The notes: generated by a model not told the origin, from the sequence alone. Counted from the first letter of the stretch, positions 8,907 through 17,918 are shown. The stretch: 64,000 nt of DNA from Colwellia sp. (GCA_002733765.1 NVWU01000009.1:1-64000), one strand, 5' to 3'. A program made the numbers and translations.

Positions 8907-9602
8907 TTAAACTTTTTTAGGCCAATTGAGTAACCAAGGTTGCTTAATTTCAGCTAATTTATTCTGTACTGTTGTGGTTAAATAAAGCTCTCCGTCACTT
9001 GGCGCTAAAATAAAGTCATAATACATTCCTAAATATTCAAAGCGTAAAGCATAAGCATGTAAATAGCCTCTATCAGCAACTGAATTTGTGTTGTATAAAG
9101 GATCACCAAGAATCGGCGCACCAATACTATTCAATGCAACACGTAGCTGATGTGTTTTACCCGAATGGGGTTTTAATAAATATAAACGTTGTTTATTGGC
9201 AATAGGGTAAGAAAAAAACTGGGTGATGGCGGGATTATCCATAGTACGTAATATCTTAAACATACCGCGGCGACTTTTTGTCATATCACCTTTGATTAAA
9301 CCTTGTTTTTTTGTCGGTTTTTTATCACTGATGGCAAGGTAGTATTTTTCAATTTTATGGGCTTCAAATAATTTTCCAAATATTTGCGCGCTGTTAAGAT
9401 TCTTTGCGAATAAAACTAAGCCAGATGTCATTTTATCTAGCCTATGTATTGGGTAAAGTTCACTAATAGAAAATTGTTTTTTCATCTGCTCTTTTACTTG
9501 AGAGAATAACCCCGAACCTTGCTGCTCTTCATCATGAAAGTTTACTCCTGCGCTTTTAGCGACAACAACAAAATCATCAGTTTGTGTAATAATTTTAAAC
9601 AT
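8907..9602 (-). CDS. RluA-type pseudouridine synthase (TIGR01621-like)
   Basis: 231 residues, shorter than RluC/RluD and lacking an N-terminal S4 domain. The catalytic motif HRLDKMTSG (Asp at residue 56) defines the RluA family, which converts uridine to pseudouridine in rRNA or tRNA. HSGKTHQLRVALNSIGAPILGDPLY is the conserved C-terminal signature. The target base is not predictable. It is convergent with the chemoreceptor gene upstream in the window and divergent from the peptidase gene. Confidence 0.88.
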   Translation of the reverse strand: MFKIITQTDDFVVVAKSAGVNFHDEEQQGSGLFSQVKEQMKKQFSISELYPIHRLDKMTSGLVLFAKNLNSAQIFGKLFEAHKIEKYYLAISDKKPTKKQGLIKGDMTKSRRGMFKILRTMDNPAITQFFSYPIANKQRLYLLKPHSGKTHQLRVALNSIGAPILGDPLYNTNSVADRGYLHAYALRFEYLGMYYDFILAPSDGELYLTTTVQNKLAEIKQPWLLNWPKKV

Positions 9603-9649
9603 TTAAGTTCACCTGTTCTTATTCAACTTTGCTATGATAATTCAATTAA

Positions 9650-9807
9650 CTCCAATTTGATTAAATTATTGCTCACTTGTACTGATTAAAATAGTTCATA
9701 TCGGCGTTGCTCTCACTTCTAATAGCCAGCTATTACTCAATCGAGCGCCTTGTCCTGAAATATTTTTCCTACGTACAACAAGAACACAAACTTAATGGAA
9801 CTGGTAT
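9650..9807. repeat. MITE-like element, family C copy 1
   Basis: About 160 bp related to 27965-28123: shared GCTATTACTCAATC and GCCTT blocks, left end CCAATTTGATTAAA..., right end ACTGGTAT. It has no coding content. Its right end lies 32 bases before the TTG start of the peptidase gene. Confidence 0.6.
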
Positions 9808-9839
9808 AAACTATTTTACTCTAAATACAGGATGTTGTT

Positions 9840-12716
9840 TTGAAAAGTTTTACTTGCCACATTCCCAAGCTCAGTATTATCGCTTTAGCTAGTGCATTAT
9901 TATTTGCGTGCACTAGCCAAGAAAATTCACCTAAGTTAAGTGACAAATTAGCTTTACCAATCGGTGTTAGTTTAGTTGAAAGCGTCATTCACACCGAAGA
10001 TCGTTTAGCTATTCCGTTTAATAAATATGTATTAGCTAATGGCCTAACGGTTATTCTGCATCGAGACAACTCAGATCCCTTGGTACATGTTGATGTCACT
10101 TATCATGTTGGCTCAGCACGTGAGCAATTAGGTAAATCAGGTTTTGCGCATTTTTTTGAACATATGATGTTTCAGGGGTCAAAAAACATAGCGGATGAGC
10201 AGCATTTTAAAATTGTTACCCAAAGTGGTGGCAATTTAAATGGTACAACAAATACCGACCGAACTAATTACTATGAAACGGTGCCCAAAAACCAATTAGA
10301 AAAAATGCTCTGGTTAGAATCCGACCGTATGGGTTTTTTACTTGAAACAATTACGACAGAAAAATTTGAAGTACAAAGAGCTACGGTAAAAAATGAACGA
10401 GGTCAAAATATTGATAATCGTCCTTATGGCCGTTTAAATGAAACAATAAACCAGATGACTTACCCGAGAGAGCATCCTTATTCATGGCCTGTTATTGGTT
10501 ATATGAGCGATCTGGATCGCGGAACCGTTACTGACTTAAAAGAATTTTTTAGTCGTTGGTATGGTCCTAATAATGCAGTGTTAACCATTGGTGGCGATAT
10601 TGATGAAGCACAAACATTAGCGTGGATTAATCAATATTTTAGTGGTTTAAAATCAGGCCCTAAAGTTGAAAATATACCCAAGCAATTAATCAGTTTACCT
10701 GATAATCGTTATTACTCATTTAGTGATAATATTTCTTTACCGCTACTTTATATTAGCTTTCCTACTGTTTATGGTATGCATGAAGATGAAGCTGCATTAG
10801 ATGTGTTTTCAAATATTATTGGTAACGGACCAACATCTTTATTATATAAAAACTTAGTTAAATCTGGCGTTGCAGTGCAAGCGGGTGCTAGTCACCCTTG
10901 TAGTGAACTTGGTTGTAAAATGAGTTTCTATGCTTTACCAAACCCGCAAAAGGGTATGGAACTAGCAAAAATAGAACAAGTAATTAATGATACCTTGCTT
11001 GAGTTTGAGCAGCGTGGCGTTAATGATGATGATTTACTGAAAACCAAAGTCAGTATTGAAACGGGTACCATTTACGGTTTACAAAGTGTTGCTGGTAAAG
11101 TGTCTACTCTGTCGCATTATCAAACCATTTTAGGGAATGCTGATTACACTGAGCAACAAGTTGCTCGTTATAACAACGTGACTAAAGCCGATGTAATGAA
11201 CGTTTATCAAAAGTATATTAAGGGTAAAGGTGCTGCAGTGCTTTCTATTTATCCACAGGGTCAACCACAACTTATAGCAAAACCGGATGATTTTGTTTTA
11301 CCTAATGTAAATAACCCACCTGAAACTGCTCAACTTGATATCCCAATAATGAAAAACACGAGCAGCTTTGATCGTAGTATTATGCCAAAAGCTGGCGCTA
11401 ACCCACAAGTTGACGTGCCTAAGTTATGGCGTGAAAGTTTTGGCAATGGCCTGCAGATTATTGGGACAAAAAATAATGAAACACCGACAGTGAGTTTGTT
11501 ATTAAGTATAGAAGGAGGGACTTTACTCGATCCTATTAAAAAAGCAGGTCTTGCTTCGCTTACGGCGAGTTTGATGAATGAAGGTACGAGTAATTACACC
11601 AAAGAAGAGTTATCTCATGAGTTAGCAAAATTAGGCAGTGATATTTCTATTAGTGCCTCTGGGCGTAATACTACGGTACGCGTTAATTCATTAGTCAAAA
11701 ATATTGATGCCACATTATTACTAATGCTAGATATGATGCAAAACCCAGCGTTTGATAAAGCTGATTTTGATCGGGTGAAAAATCAGTTAATTCAAAGTTT
11801 GGAGCAAGGCAGTAAGGATGCTCATATTCTCGCGAGTAGAGCATTAAAACAAGTCACCTATGGGATAAATAATAGAGTAGGCCTACCAGGCAGCGGCACA
11901 GTTAACACCGTTTCTGCTATTGAACTAAGTGATATTCAAAGCTTTTATAAACAATATTTTTCACCAAAACAGGCTAGTTTAATTATTGTTGGAGATGTGA
12001 GTAAAAGTGAAATTTTACCTAAACTTGCTTATTTAAAGTCGTGGCAAGGTAGTGATTATACTATTCCTTTTTATAGTCAGTTCCCAAAAGTTACGGTCAA
12101 CAAAATCTACTTTGTGGATTTACCTGGTGCAAGTCAATCGGTAATTAAATACAGTCGCCGTGCAATGACTTATGATGCTACAGGAGAATATTTTAAAGCG
12201 ACTTTAATGAACTACCCTTTAGGAAGTGCTTTTAATAGCCGTATTAATTTAAACTTACGTGAAGACAAAGGCTATACCTATAGCGCATCGAGTCACTTCT
12301 TAGCAGGAAAAACGTTAGGTCGTTTCAGTGCTGGCGCTAGTGTAAAAAAAGAACATACCTATGATGCTATGGTAGAAATTGAAAAAGAGCTAGCGCATTA
12401 CCAACAAAAAGGTTTAACAACCGATGAAATTGATTTTATGCGCCAAGCTATTTCACAAAATGAAGCATTAAATTATGAAACACCAGCACAAAAAAGTGGT
12501 TTTTTAAGGCAGTTATTACAGTTTGATTTAGCTGAGAACTATGGTGAACAGCAAAGTGATATTATCCAAAATATTACCATTGAACAATTAAATGATATCG
12601 CGGCAAAAGAACTGAGTAAACCGATGCAATGGATTGTGGTAGGTGACGGTCAAGTTATTAAATCACAATTAGAAAAAATGAAACTTGAGATTGTTGAATT
12701 ACCGTTGGCAAAATAG
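9840..12716 (+). CDS. M16 (pitrilysin/insulinase) family zinc metallopeptidase, lipoprotein
   Basis: 958 residues, two consecutive M16 halves. A lipoprotein signal peptide ends at lipobox LFAC (Cys 24), so the mature enzyme is lipid-anchored, probably in the periplasm or outer membrane. The inverted zinc motif HFFEH (104-108) in the first half is the catalytic site. The second half (from about 530) lacks it, as usual for M16 proteins, and closes the peptide chamber. A TTG start is chosen at 9840: it is the only start giving a full signal peptide, and AGGA lies about 9 bases ahead. It degrades peptides or small proteins; the substrate is unknown. A terminator follows. Confidence 0.92.
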   Translation: MKSFTCHIPKLSIIALASALLFACTSQENSPKLSDKLALPIGVSLVESVIHTEDRLAIPFNKYVLANGLTVILHRDNSDPLVHVDVTYHVGSAREQLGKSGFAHFFEHMMFQGSKNIADEQHFKIVTQSGGNLNGTTNTDRTNYYETVPKNQLEKMLWLESDRMGFLLETITTEKFEVQRATVKNERGQNIDNRPYGRLNETINQMTYPREHPYSWPVIGYMSDLDRGTVTDLKEFFSRWYGPNNAVLTIGGDIDEAQTLAWINQYFSGLKSGPKVENIPKQLISLPDNRYYSFSDNISLPLLYISFPTVYGMHEDEAALDVFSNIIGNGPTSLLYKNLVKSGVAVQAGASHPCSELGCKMSFYALPNPQKGMELAKIEQVINDTLLEFEQRGVNDDDLLKTKVSIETGTIYGLQSVAGKVSTLSHYQTILGNADYTEQQVARYNNVTKADVMNVYQKYIKGKGAAVLSIYPQGQPQLIAKPDDFVLPNVNNPPETAQLDIPIMKNTSSFDRSIMPKAGANPQVDVPKLWRESFGNGLQIIGTKNNETPTVSLLLSIEGGTLLDPIKKAGLASLTASLMNEGTSNYTKEELSHELAKLGSDISISASGRNTTVRVNSLVKNIDATLLLMLDMMQNPAFDKADFDRVKNQLIQSLEQGSKDAHILASRALKQVTYGINNRVGLPGSGTVNTVSAIELSDIQSFYKQYFSPKQASLIIVGDVSKSEILPKLAYLKSWQGSDYTIPFYSQFPKVTVNKIYFVDLPGASQSVIKYSRRAMTYDATGEYFKATLMNYPLGSAFNSRINLNLREDKGYTYSASSHFLAGKTLGRFSAGASVKKEHTYDAMVEIEKELAHYQQKGLTTDEIDFMRQAISQNEALNYETPAQKSGFLRQLLQFDLAENYGEQQSDIIQNITIEQLNDIAAKELSKPMQWIVVGDGQVIKSQLEKMKLEIVELPLAK

Positions 12717-12748
12717 TAATAATTTTATTTTAACCATTGAAAATTAAT

Positions 12749-12788
12749 AAAAGCCCCTCATTTATAGTTCATTAAATAAGGGGTTTTG
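12749..12788 (+). terminator. Terminator of M16 peptidase gene
   Basis: AAAGCCCCTCATTTA pairs with TAAATAAGGGGTTTT (two mismatches) and is followed by TTGTTT. Confidence 0.8.
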
Positions 12789-12792
12789 TTTA

Positions 12793-13056
12793 ATACCAAA
12801 TCCATTAAGTTAGTTCCCTATCAGAGCTTGCCAGTGGTTTGAGAACAAATATAATTTTTTTGTATATAGTTATTCTATATGAAAGAAATTATATGCAGTT
12901 ATAGAATCACTGGCAAACTCCCAAAAGGCGAGTTTAAAAGGCCTGTAAGCTACGCTATTGATTTTGATAAGGGAATAACCATTCTCTTCAATCAATGCCT
13001 TGCTTCTAAGCCTTTTAAATTTCGCTGAGTGGGAAGAAGCTTATTGGAATTGGTTT
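12793..13056. repeat. MITE-like element, family A copy 2
   Basis: Starts ATACCAAATCCATTAAG and ends GGAATTGGTTT. It shares ACTCCCAAAAGGCGAGTTTAAA, TTTTGATAAGGG, ATAACCATTCTCTTCAAT and TCGCTGAG with the copies at 246-557 and 52382-52646. It has no coding content of its own and abuts the gshA start region: the right end is 18 bases from the proposed TTG. Confidence 0.7.
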
Positions 13057-13074
13057 AACACCGTAGGAATTATT

Positions 13075-14661
13075 TTGACATTATCATTGCACGATTATAT
13101 TAACGCTTTTAACCAAGAGAAAAATTTCAAAGCTCTCGCTAGTATCGGTCGAGGAATTGAGCGTGAAGCCTTAAGGGTTCTGCCAGAAGGAGAACTGTCA
13201 CAGCATGGCCACTATAGTCAATTAGGGGCGGCACTAACGCATAGCGAAATCACTACTGATTATTCTGAAACATTATTAGAATTTATCACACCAGTAAGCT
13301 ACTCGCCTGAAGAAGCCATCGCGCAGCTGCAAGATATTCAAAAATATACTTTTGCGAACATCAATGGTGAATTGTTATGGCCAATGAGTATGCCTTGTTT
13401 TGTTAATAATGCGGATGATGTGTTATTAGCGCAATATGGCAGTTCTAATATTGGTAAAATGAAAACGGTTTATCGCCAAGGATTAAAGAACCGCTATGGC
13501 TCAATGATGCAGGTAATTGCCGGTATTCATTTCAATTTTTCATTTTCTGAAAGTTTTTGGCAAGTAATGCAATCTTTGCATAACGATGAACAAGAGAAGA
13601 GTGATTTTATTTCTGATCGCTATTTTTCAATATTGAGAAACTATAAGCGTTACTGTTGGTTAATTCCGTATTTATATGGCAGTTCACCTGCACTTTGTGA
13701 TTCTTTCTTACAAGGTCAGGCATCGCCGTTGCCTTTTAAAAGGTCACCTCGTGGTTCCCTCTATTTAGAATATGCAACATCATTACGTATGAGTGATTTA
13801 GGTTATACAAGTAGTGAGCAATCATCGTTAAAGATATGTTATAACAATTTACATGATTATGTCGATGGTGTGCAAAAAGCGATTGGATTAAAGTCTGAAG
13901 AATTTGCCGATATTGGTGTAAAGCTTAATGGTGAATATCAGCAACTTAATGGTAATATCTTACAGATAGAAAATGAATTATATGCGCCAATCCGTCCAAA
14001 ACAAGTAATAAAACCAGGTGAAAAACCATCACAAGCATTACGTGATCGCGGTGTAGAATATATTGAAGTACGAGCACTTGATGTTAATCCTTTTGTTGAT
14101 ACCGGTATTAGCATTGAACAAATACACTTTTTAGATATATTTTTAACTTATTGTGCATTTATCAATAATAAAAAATTTGATTGTGATTCACAGCAGCACC
14201 ATGAAAAAAACATGAATGAAGTGGTACTTCGTGGGCGGGATCCTCAATTATTATTATCTGATGTTAACTGCCAAGGTGACGTTACTCAAAAGTCAGTTAT
14301 GACATGGGGTAATGAATTATTTGATGAGATGGCGCATGTAGCAACACTATTGGATAATGCTTATAAAACAACTAATTATAGTGACTCTATCACGAGAGAG
14401 CGGGCGAAAATTAATAACCCAAGCTTAACCCCATCAGCAGAAATTTTATCTATCATAGTAGAACAAGAGCAATGCTTGTCTGAATACTCGCTAGCACAAG
14501 CGTCTAACTACCGCCAAGAGTCTTTTCAACGTGATTATCAATTCTATTCTGAGCAGTATTTTCTTGATAGTGCAGATAAATCTCATCATAGCCAACGTGA
14601 TATTGAAGCGAATGACAAATTGAATTTTGATGACTTTTTAGAGGATTATTTTAACCATTAA
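13075..14661 (+). CDS. gshA: Glutamate-cysteine ligase
   Basis: First, rate-limiting step of glutathione synthesis: ATP-dependent joining of glutamate and cysteine. It aligns throughout with the proteobacterial type-1 GshA family (SIGRGIEREALRV, LGAALTHSEITTDYSETLLEFITP, WPMSMPC). I choose TTG 13075, preceded by AGGA at 13065-13068, giving 528 residues against 518 in E. coli. The frame stays open upstream to 13000, but that part is translation of the family A element and has no counterpart in the family. Element-derived DNA therefore sets its leader. A hairpin at about 14724-14751 may terminate it. Confidence 0.94.
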   Translation: MTLSLHDYINAFNQEKNFKALASIGRGIEREALRVLPEGELSQHGHYSQLGAALTHSEITTDYSETLLEFITPVSYSPEEAIAQLQDIQKYTFANINGELLWPMSMPCFVNNADDVLLAQYGSSNIGKMKTVYRQGLKNRYGSMMQVIAGIHFNFSFSESFWQVMQSLHNDEQEKSDFISDRYFSILRNYKRYCWLIPYLYGSSPALCDSFLQGQASPLPFKRSPRGSLYLEYATSLRMSDLGYTSSEQSSLKICYNNLHDYVDGVQKAIGLKSEEFADIGVKLNGEYQQLNGNILQIENELYAPIRPKQVIKPGEKPSQALRDRGVEYIEVRALDVNPFVDTGISIEQIHFLDIFLTYCAFINNKKFDCDSQQHHEKNMNEVVLRGRDPQLLLSDVNCQGDVTQKSVMTWGNELFDEMAHVATLLDNAYKTTNYSDSITRERAKINNPSLTPSAEILSIIVEQEQCLSEYSLAQASNYRQESFQRDYQFYSEQYFLDSADKSHHSQRDIEANDKLNFDDFLEDYFNH

Positions 14662-14723
14662 TTTTATGCCTTCCTCTAGTATATTACCTAATTGAATTTT
14701 TTCTAAATACCACTCAATAGCAT

Positions 14724-14755
14724 TATTCCTGTTATCTATGAAACGGGAATATTCT
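14724..14755 (+). terminator. Possible terminator after gshA
   Basis: TATTCCTGTT / AACGGGAATA form a stem with a G-T pair and an 8-base loop, followed by TTCTTC rather than a clean T-run. Confidence 0.5.
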
Positions 14756-14866
14756 TCAAAATAAATATCTCTAATACTCAGTGACTGCAAAATACTTGTT
14801 AAAGGTTGCTGAGTAATTCATAACTATGTCATCACTTAAACGATAAATAGACTATTTAAAATAGAC

Positions 14867-14934
14867 AAAAAAAATGCGCTACCGATGAAGGAAGCGCATA
14901 AAAACATGAAACACTAAGGGAATAACATAACTAT
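14867..14934 (-). ncRNA. Candidate small RNA, array unit 1
   Basis: Minus-strand candidate ending at a 7-bp GC-rich hairpin plus T-run (14867-14899), which looks like an intrinsic terminator. Upstream are TTGAAC and an extended -10-like TGATACTCT with a short 15-bp spacer. The predicted transcript is about 68 nt, unstructured at its 5' part (TTATTCCCTTAGTG). This is a prediction only; it could instead be a terminator-bearing repeat with no function. Confidence 0.35.
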
Positions 14935-15021
14935 AAAGTAAGAGTATCAGTGAGCAGATAAGTTCAATTTATTTATTATTTAAATCTACTGATTAAATAA
15001 ATTTCAGTACAGGTAAAAGAA

Positions 15022-15089
15022 CAAAAAAATGCGCTACCGATGAAGGGAGCGCATAAAAACATGAAACACTAAGGGAATAACATAACTAT
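15022..15089 (-). ncRNA. Candidate small RNA, array unit 2
   Basis: Same arrangement as unit 1 with an identical transcript body. The putative -10 is changed to TGCTCT here, so expression may be weaker or start elsewhere, for example at the TATAGT nearer the hairpin. Confidence 0.3.
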
Positions 15090-15177
15090 AAAGTAAGAGC
15101 ATCAATGAGCAGATAAGTTCAATTTATTTATTATTTAAATCTACTGATTAAATAAATTTCAGTACAGGTAAAAGAAC

Positions 15178-15245
15178 AAAAAAAATGCGCTACCGATGAA
15201 GGGAGCGCATAAAAACATGAAACACTAAGGGAATAACATAACTAT
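15178..15245 (-). ncRNA. Candidate small RNA, array unit 3
   Basis: The third unit is truncated just upstream (minus-strand sense) of the TTGAAC at 15273-15278. What it keeps is the block from the putative -35 to the terminator, which suggests this block is the functional part. Confidence 0.35.
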
Positions 15246-15400
15246 AAAGTAAGAGTATCAGTGAGCAGATAAGTTCAATTTATTTATTATTTACTAAATT
15301 CCCTTAGAATTTACTACTAAATTAGCTATATAGTGCCAATTTATTGAGAATTCTGGCATTATCAATTTATTATTAAATAAAAAAGTTCACAGAATCATTT

Positions 15401-16036
15401 ATGGCATTATTGCTTTCCTCTAAAGTTAAATCTATTTTTTTTATAGTGCTCAGTACTTTGTTTTTATCTAGCTGTGCTACACCGCCACCCAAAAATCCTG
15501 AAAATATTTGTGAAATATTTCGTGAGCATCGAGATTGGTATTTCTCTGCAAAAGATGCCAGAGAGCGTTGGGGCGTACCCATTCATGTACCTATGAGCAT
15601 GATGTATCAAGAAAGTTCATTTAGACATGATGCACTGCCACCTAGAGATTATTTATTTGGTTTTATTCCATGGGGAAGAGTAAGTAGTGCATACGGCTAT
15701 TCACAAGCTAAGACGATGACATGGGGTGACTATGTACGAGAAACGGGTAATTCCGGTGCTGATCGTGATGACTTTGATGATGCTATCGACTTTATGGGAT
15801 GGTTTATCTTTAAAACACAAAAAATTAATGGTGTTTCTAAGTGGGATTCTTATAACCAGTATTTAAACTATCATGAAGGTTGGGGTGGTTTTAAACGGAA
15901 AACTTATAAAAAGAAAGCATGGTTGGTCAAAGTATCAAGAAAAGTAGATAACAGAGCCCGGCGTTATTCATCACAATTGAAAAGCTGTGAAGCTGATTTA
16001 AATCATGGCTGGTTATGGCGATTGTTTTTTGGTTAA
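15401..16036 (+). CDS. Lytic-transglycosylase-like (SLT fold) lipoprotein
   Basis: 211 residues. Signal peptide with lipobox SSC (Cys 25), so anchored in the outer or inner membrane facing the periplasm. Residues 58-180 resemble a soluble lytic transglycosylase fold: VPMSMMYQESSF places a likely catalytic Glu at 71, followed by AYGYSQAKTMTWGDY and NYHEGWGGF. Such enzymes cleave peptidoglycan glycan strands. I do not recognise the exact subfamily. It is monocistronic, 107 bases downstream of the tandem repeat array, which runs up to its promoter region. Confidence 0.75.
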   Translation: MALLLSSKVKSIFFIVLSTLFLSSCATPPPKNPENICEIFREHRDWYFSAKDARERWGVPIHVPMSMMYQESSFRHDALPPRDYLFGFIPWGRVSSAYGYSQAKTMTWGDYVRETGNSGADRDDFDDAIDFMGWFIFKTQKINGVSKWDSYNQYLNYHEGWGGFKRKTYKKKAWLVKVSRKVDNRARRYSSQLKSCEADLNHGWLWRLFFG

Positions 16037-16059
16037 TCATAATATAAATAATACTTCCA

Positions 16060-16190
16060 ATAACAGGCTAGCTTATGCTGGGTCTATTGTAAGTAAAGTT
16101 TAATAACACAGGCTTTAGTCCTAGAGAAGGCCTAAATACTTACACCGATGTAGGTAACGATGTTATTGGATATTTAGGGATAATTTAGTG
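16060..16190. repeat. MITE-like element, family B copy 1 (partial)
   Basis: Shares TAATAACACAGG, CTTTAGT..TAGA, CCTAAATACTTACA and GATGTAGG with the better-preserved copy at 25565-25736. Ends are not clear here, so the limits are approximate. Between this and 16470 I see only a TTGCCAGTT / AAACTGGCAA inverted repeat near 16347-16384. Confidence 0.5.
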
Positions 16191-16475
16191 AGCTTTACAG
16201 GTAGCGCTACATTAAAAAGTTTTAATGTAGCGTGATTAGATACAAGTAAATTTTATTTGTAATAGCGCTGCTAAGATAGCTGCAAGATGGATATAAATTT
16301 AATAGTATGACTATAAGTATATGTTAAGTTGATAAGGCATAAACCTTGCCAGTTTGTTATTTTTATTGTAGAAAACTGGCAAAACCAAGTAAGCTATAGC
16401 GTAGTGATTTTGCAATCATTTCTTTAAAAAAAAGATGAAATATTTGTTAAAAAAACGGTTGAAATAGCAAAAAGC

Positions 16476-16600
16476 TGTGGCTAATAGGCCTTCGGATTGT
16501 TATCCACAGAAATTGTGGAAAGCTCTTTTTAATATTTTAGCTGTGGATAACTTTGTTATTAACTTTGCACATCGTTTTGTTATGTATATTGTGTGGATAT
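16476..16600. promoter_or_regulatory. Cluster of DnaA boxes
   Basis: Two perfect TTATCCACA boxes, 16500-16508 (plus strand) and 16542-16550 (minus strand, TGTGGATAA). Near matches lie at 16592-16600 (TGTGGATAT), 16476-16484 (TGTGGCTAA) and 16514-16522 (TGTGGAAAG). An A/T-rich stretch lies to the left (16420-16465). Neither dnaA nor mnmG is near, so this is unlikely to be the chromosomal origin; a DnaA titration or reactivation site (datA/DARS-like) is possible. The last box touches the stop codon of the minus-strand gene. Confidence 0.6.
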
Positions 16601-17889
16601 TAATCATCTTCAGTTGTTTCACTGACAAAAAATTCAGGCATAACACGTACTATTTTTATTCTATTATTCGAAACCTCTACTATTTCTATAGGGTATCCGG
16701 CAATACGAACACTGAGATTATTTTGTGGAATGTCTTCTAAATGTTCAATAATTAAACCATTAAGTGTTTTCGGACCATCAGTTGGTAGTTGCCAGGACAT
16801 TTCTTTGTTTACGTCACGAATACTCGCACTGCCATCAACTAAGTAACTGCCATCAGGCTGTAAAGTGACTTCTTCACTTGGCGTCGGTGTCATGGTAGTG
16901 GTGAAGTCACCAACAATCTCTTCAAGAATATCTTCTAAAGTTACTAAGCCTTGAATATCACCATATTCGTCAACAACTAAACCTAAACGCTCTTTTGCAT
17001 GCTGAAATTTTAATAGTTGAATATTAAGCGGTGTGCCTTCAGGAATAAAATACAATTCACGTACAGCACGTAGTAATGTTGCTTTGGTGAATTGACTTTT
17101 TGATAGCAGTTTTAATGCATCGCGCGCATGAATATAACCAACAACATCATCAATGTTATCGCGATAAAGTAAAACGCGTGTATGGTTAGCTTGGGTTAAT
17201 TGTTTTTGAATTTTTTTCCAGTCATCGTTTACATCAATACCCACTAACTCGCTGCGAGGAATCATGATGTCTTCAACACTAACTTTTTCCAAGTCGAGTA
17301 TACTCATCAGCATACTTTGATCTTGCCCATGCAATAATGCACCTGACTCATGTACCACAGTACGTAACTCTTCAGAGCTTAAACTATGTTGTTCTCGCTG
17401 TTCAGAGCTAATACCCAAAAGCATCAATAAACCATTGGTGATCCAGTTTACCGCGATAACTAATGGAAATAATAGTTTAAGTAATAGCGATAACAGTATT
17501 GAGCTAGGAAAAGCTATTTTTTCAGGGTATAAAGCGGCAAGCGTTTTAGGCGTAACTTCTGCAAAAATTAAAATTACTAGTGTTAGCACGACCGTTGAAA
17601 CTAACATGCCATAAACATCGCCAAAATAACGAATACCAATGACAGTAGCAATAGACGCCGCAGCAATGTTGACCAAATTATTACCAATTAGGATCAAACC
17701 TATAAGGCGATCTGGTCGTTTTAGTAATTTACTAACACGTTTTGCGCCTTTGTGTTTTTCTTTTTCAAGGTGTCTTAGTCGATATCGGTTTAGTGACATC
17801 ATGCCAGTTTCAGAGCCAGAGAAATAAGCTGAAACAAGTATCAGTATACCTAAAACAATAAAAAGCATCTGAGTTGATATGTTTTCCAA
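16600..17889 (-). CDS. CorB/YfjD-type membrane protein (CNNM, HlyC/CorC family)
   Basis: 429 residues. Four hydrophobic segments in a DUF21/CNNM membrane domain (about 1-190, with SGSETGMMSLNRYRLRHLEK), a CBS pair (about 200-325) and a C-terminal CorC_HlyC domain (about 340-420). Family members are linked to Mg2+/Co2+ transport or its regulation. The neighbour order corB-ypjD-ffh is that of E. coli. The gene downstream in its operon sense ends at the DnaA-box cluster. Some databases call such proteins haemolysins; nothing here supports that. Confidence 0.88.
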   Translation of the reverse strand: MENISTQMLFIVLGILILVSAYFSGSETGMMSLNRYRLRHLEKEKHKGAKRVSKLLKRPDRLIGLILIGNNLVNIAAASIATVIGIRYFGDVYGMLVSTVVLTLVILIFAEVTPKTLAALYPEKIAFPSSILLSLLLKLLFPLVIAVNWITNGLLMLLGISSEQREQHSLSSEELRTVVHESGALLHGQDQSMLMSILDLEKVSVEDIMIPRSELVGIDVNDDWKKIQKQLTQANHTRVLLYRDNIDDVVGYIHARDALKLLSKSQFTKATLLRAVRELYFIPEGTPLNIQLLKFQHAKERLGLVVDEYGDIQGLVTLEDILEEIVGDFTTTMTPTPSEEVTLQPDGSYLVDGSASIRDVNKEMSWQLPTDGPKTLNGLIIEHLEDIPQNNLSVRIAGYPIEIVEVSNNRIKIVRVMPEFFVSETTEDD

Positions 17890-17918
17890 AAATGGGATCC
17901 TTTATTAAAAAAGTAAAG

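Larger units (their letters stand above)
14874..15293. repeat. Three tandem 155/156-bp direct repeats
   Basis: Units begin with ATGCGCTACCGATGAAGG at 14874, 15029 and 15185 (periods 155 and 156). Units 1 and 2 are complete. Unit 3 stops matching at 15293, after about 109 bases. The copies differ at only a few bases plus A-run length. Each holds an ATGCGCT / AGCGCAT hairpin; units 1 and 2 also hold an inverted repeat, TACTGA / TCAGTA. There is no open reading frame. In the minus-strand direction the hairpin is followed by seven or more T residues. The array fills the gap between gshA and the lipoprotein gene. Confidence 0.92.

Noticed and set aside
13000-13074. N-terminal extension of gshA
   Set aside because: The sequence is the right part of the family A element, has no counterpart in GshA proteins, and a good ribosome binding site precedes TTG 13075.
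14867-15293. CRISPR array
   Set aside because: Repeats are 155 bp, contiguous and lack unique spacers; no cas genes are near.
16420-16600. Chromosomal replication origin
   Set aside because: DnaA boxes are present, but no dnaA, dnaN, mnmG or rpmH lies nearby and the neighbours are the ffh-linked membrane genes.
16477-16740. 87-codon plus-strand frame across the DnaA-box region
   Set aside because: It overlaps the 3' end of the CorB-like gene in antisense and its start has no ribosome binding site; low-complexity product.
16600-17889. Haemolysin annotation for the CorB-like protein
   Set aside because: The haemolysin label is historical; the domain order (CNNM, CBS pair, CorC_HlyC) fits an ion-transport-related membrane protein.
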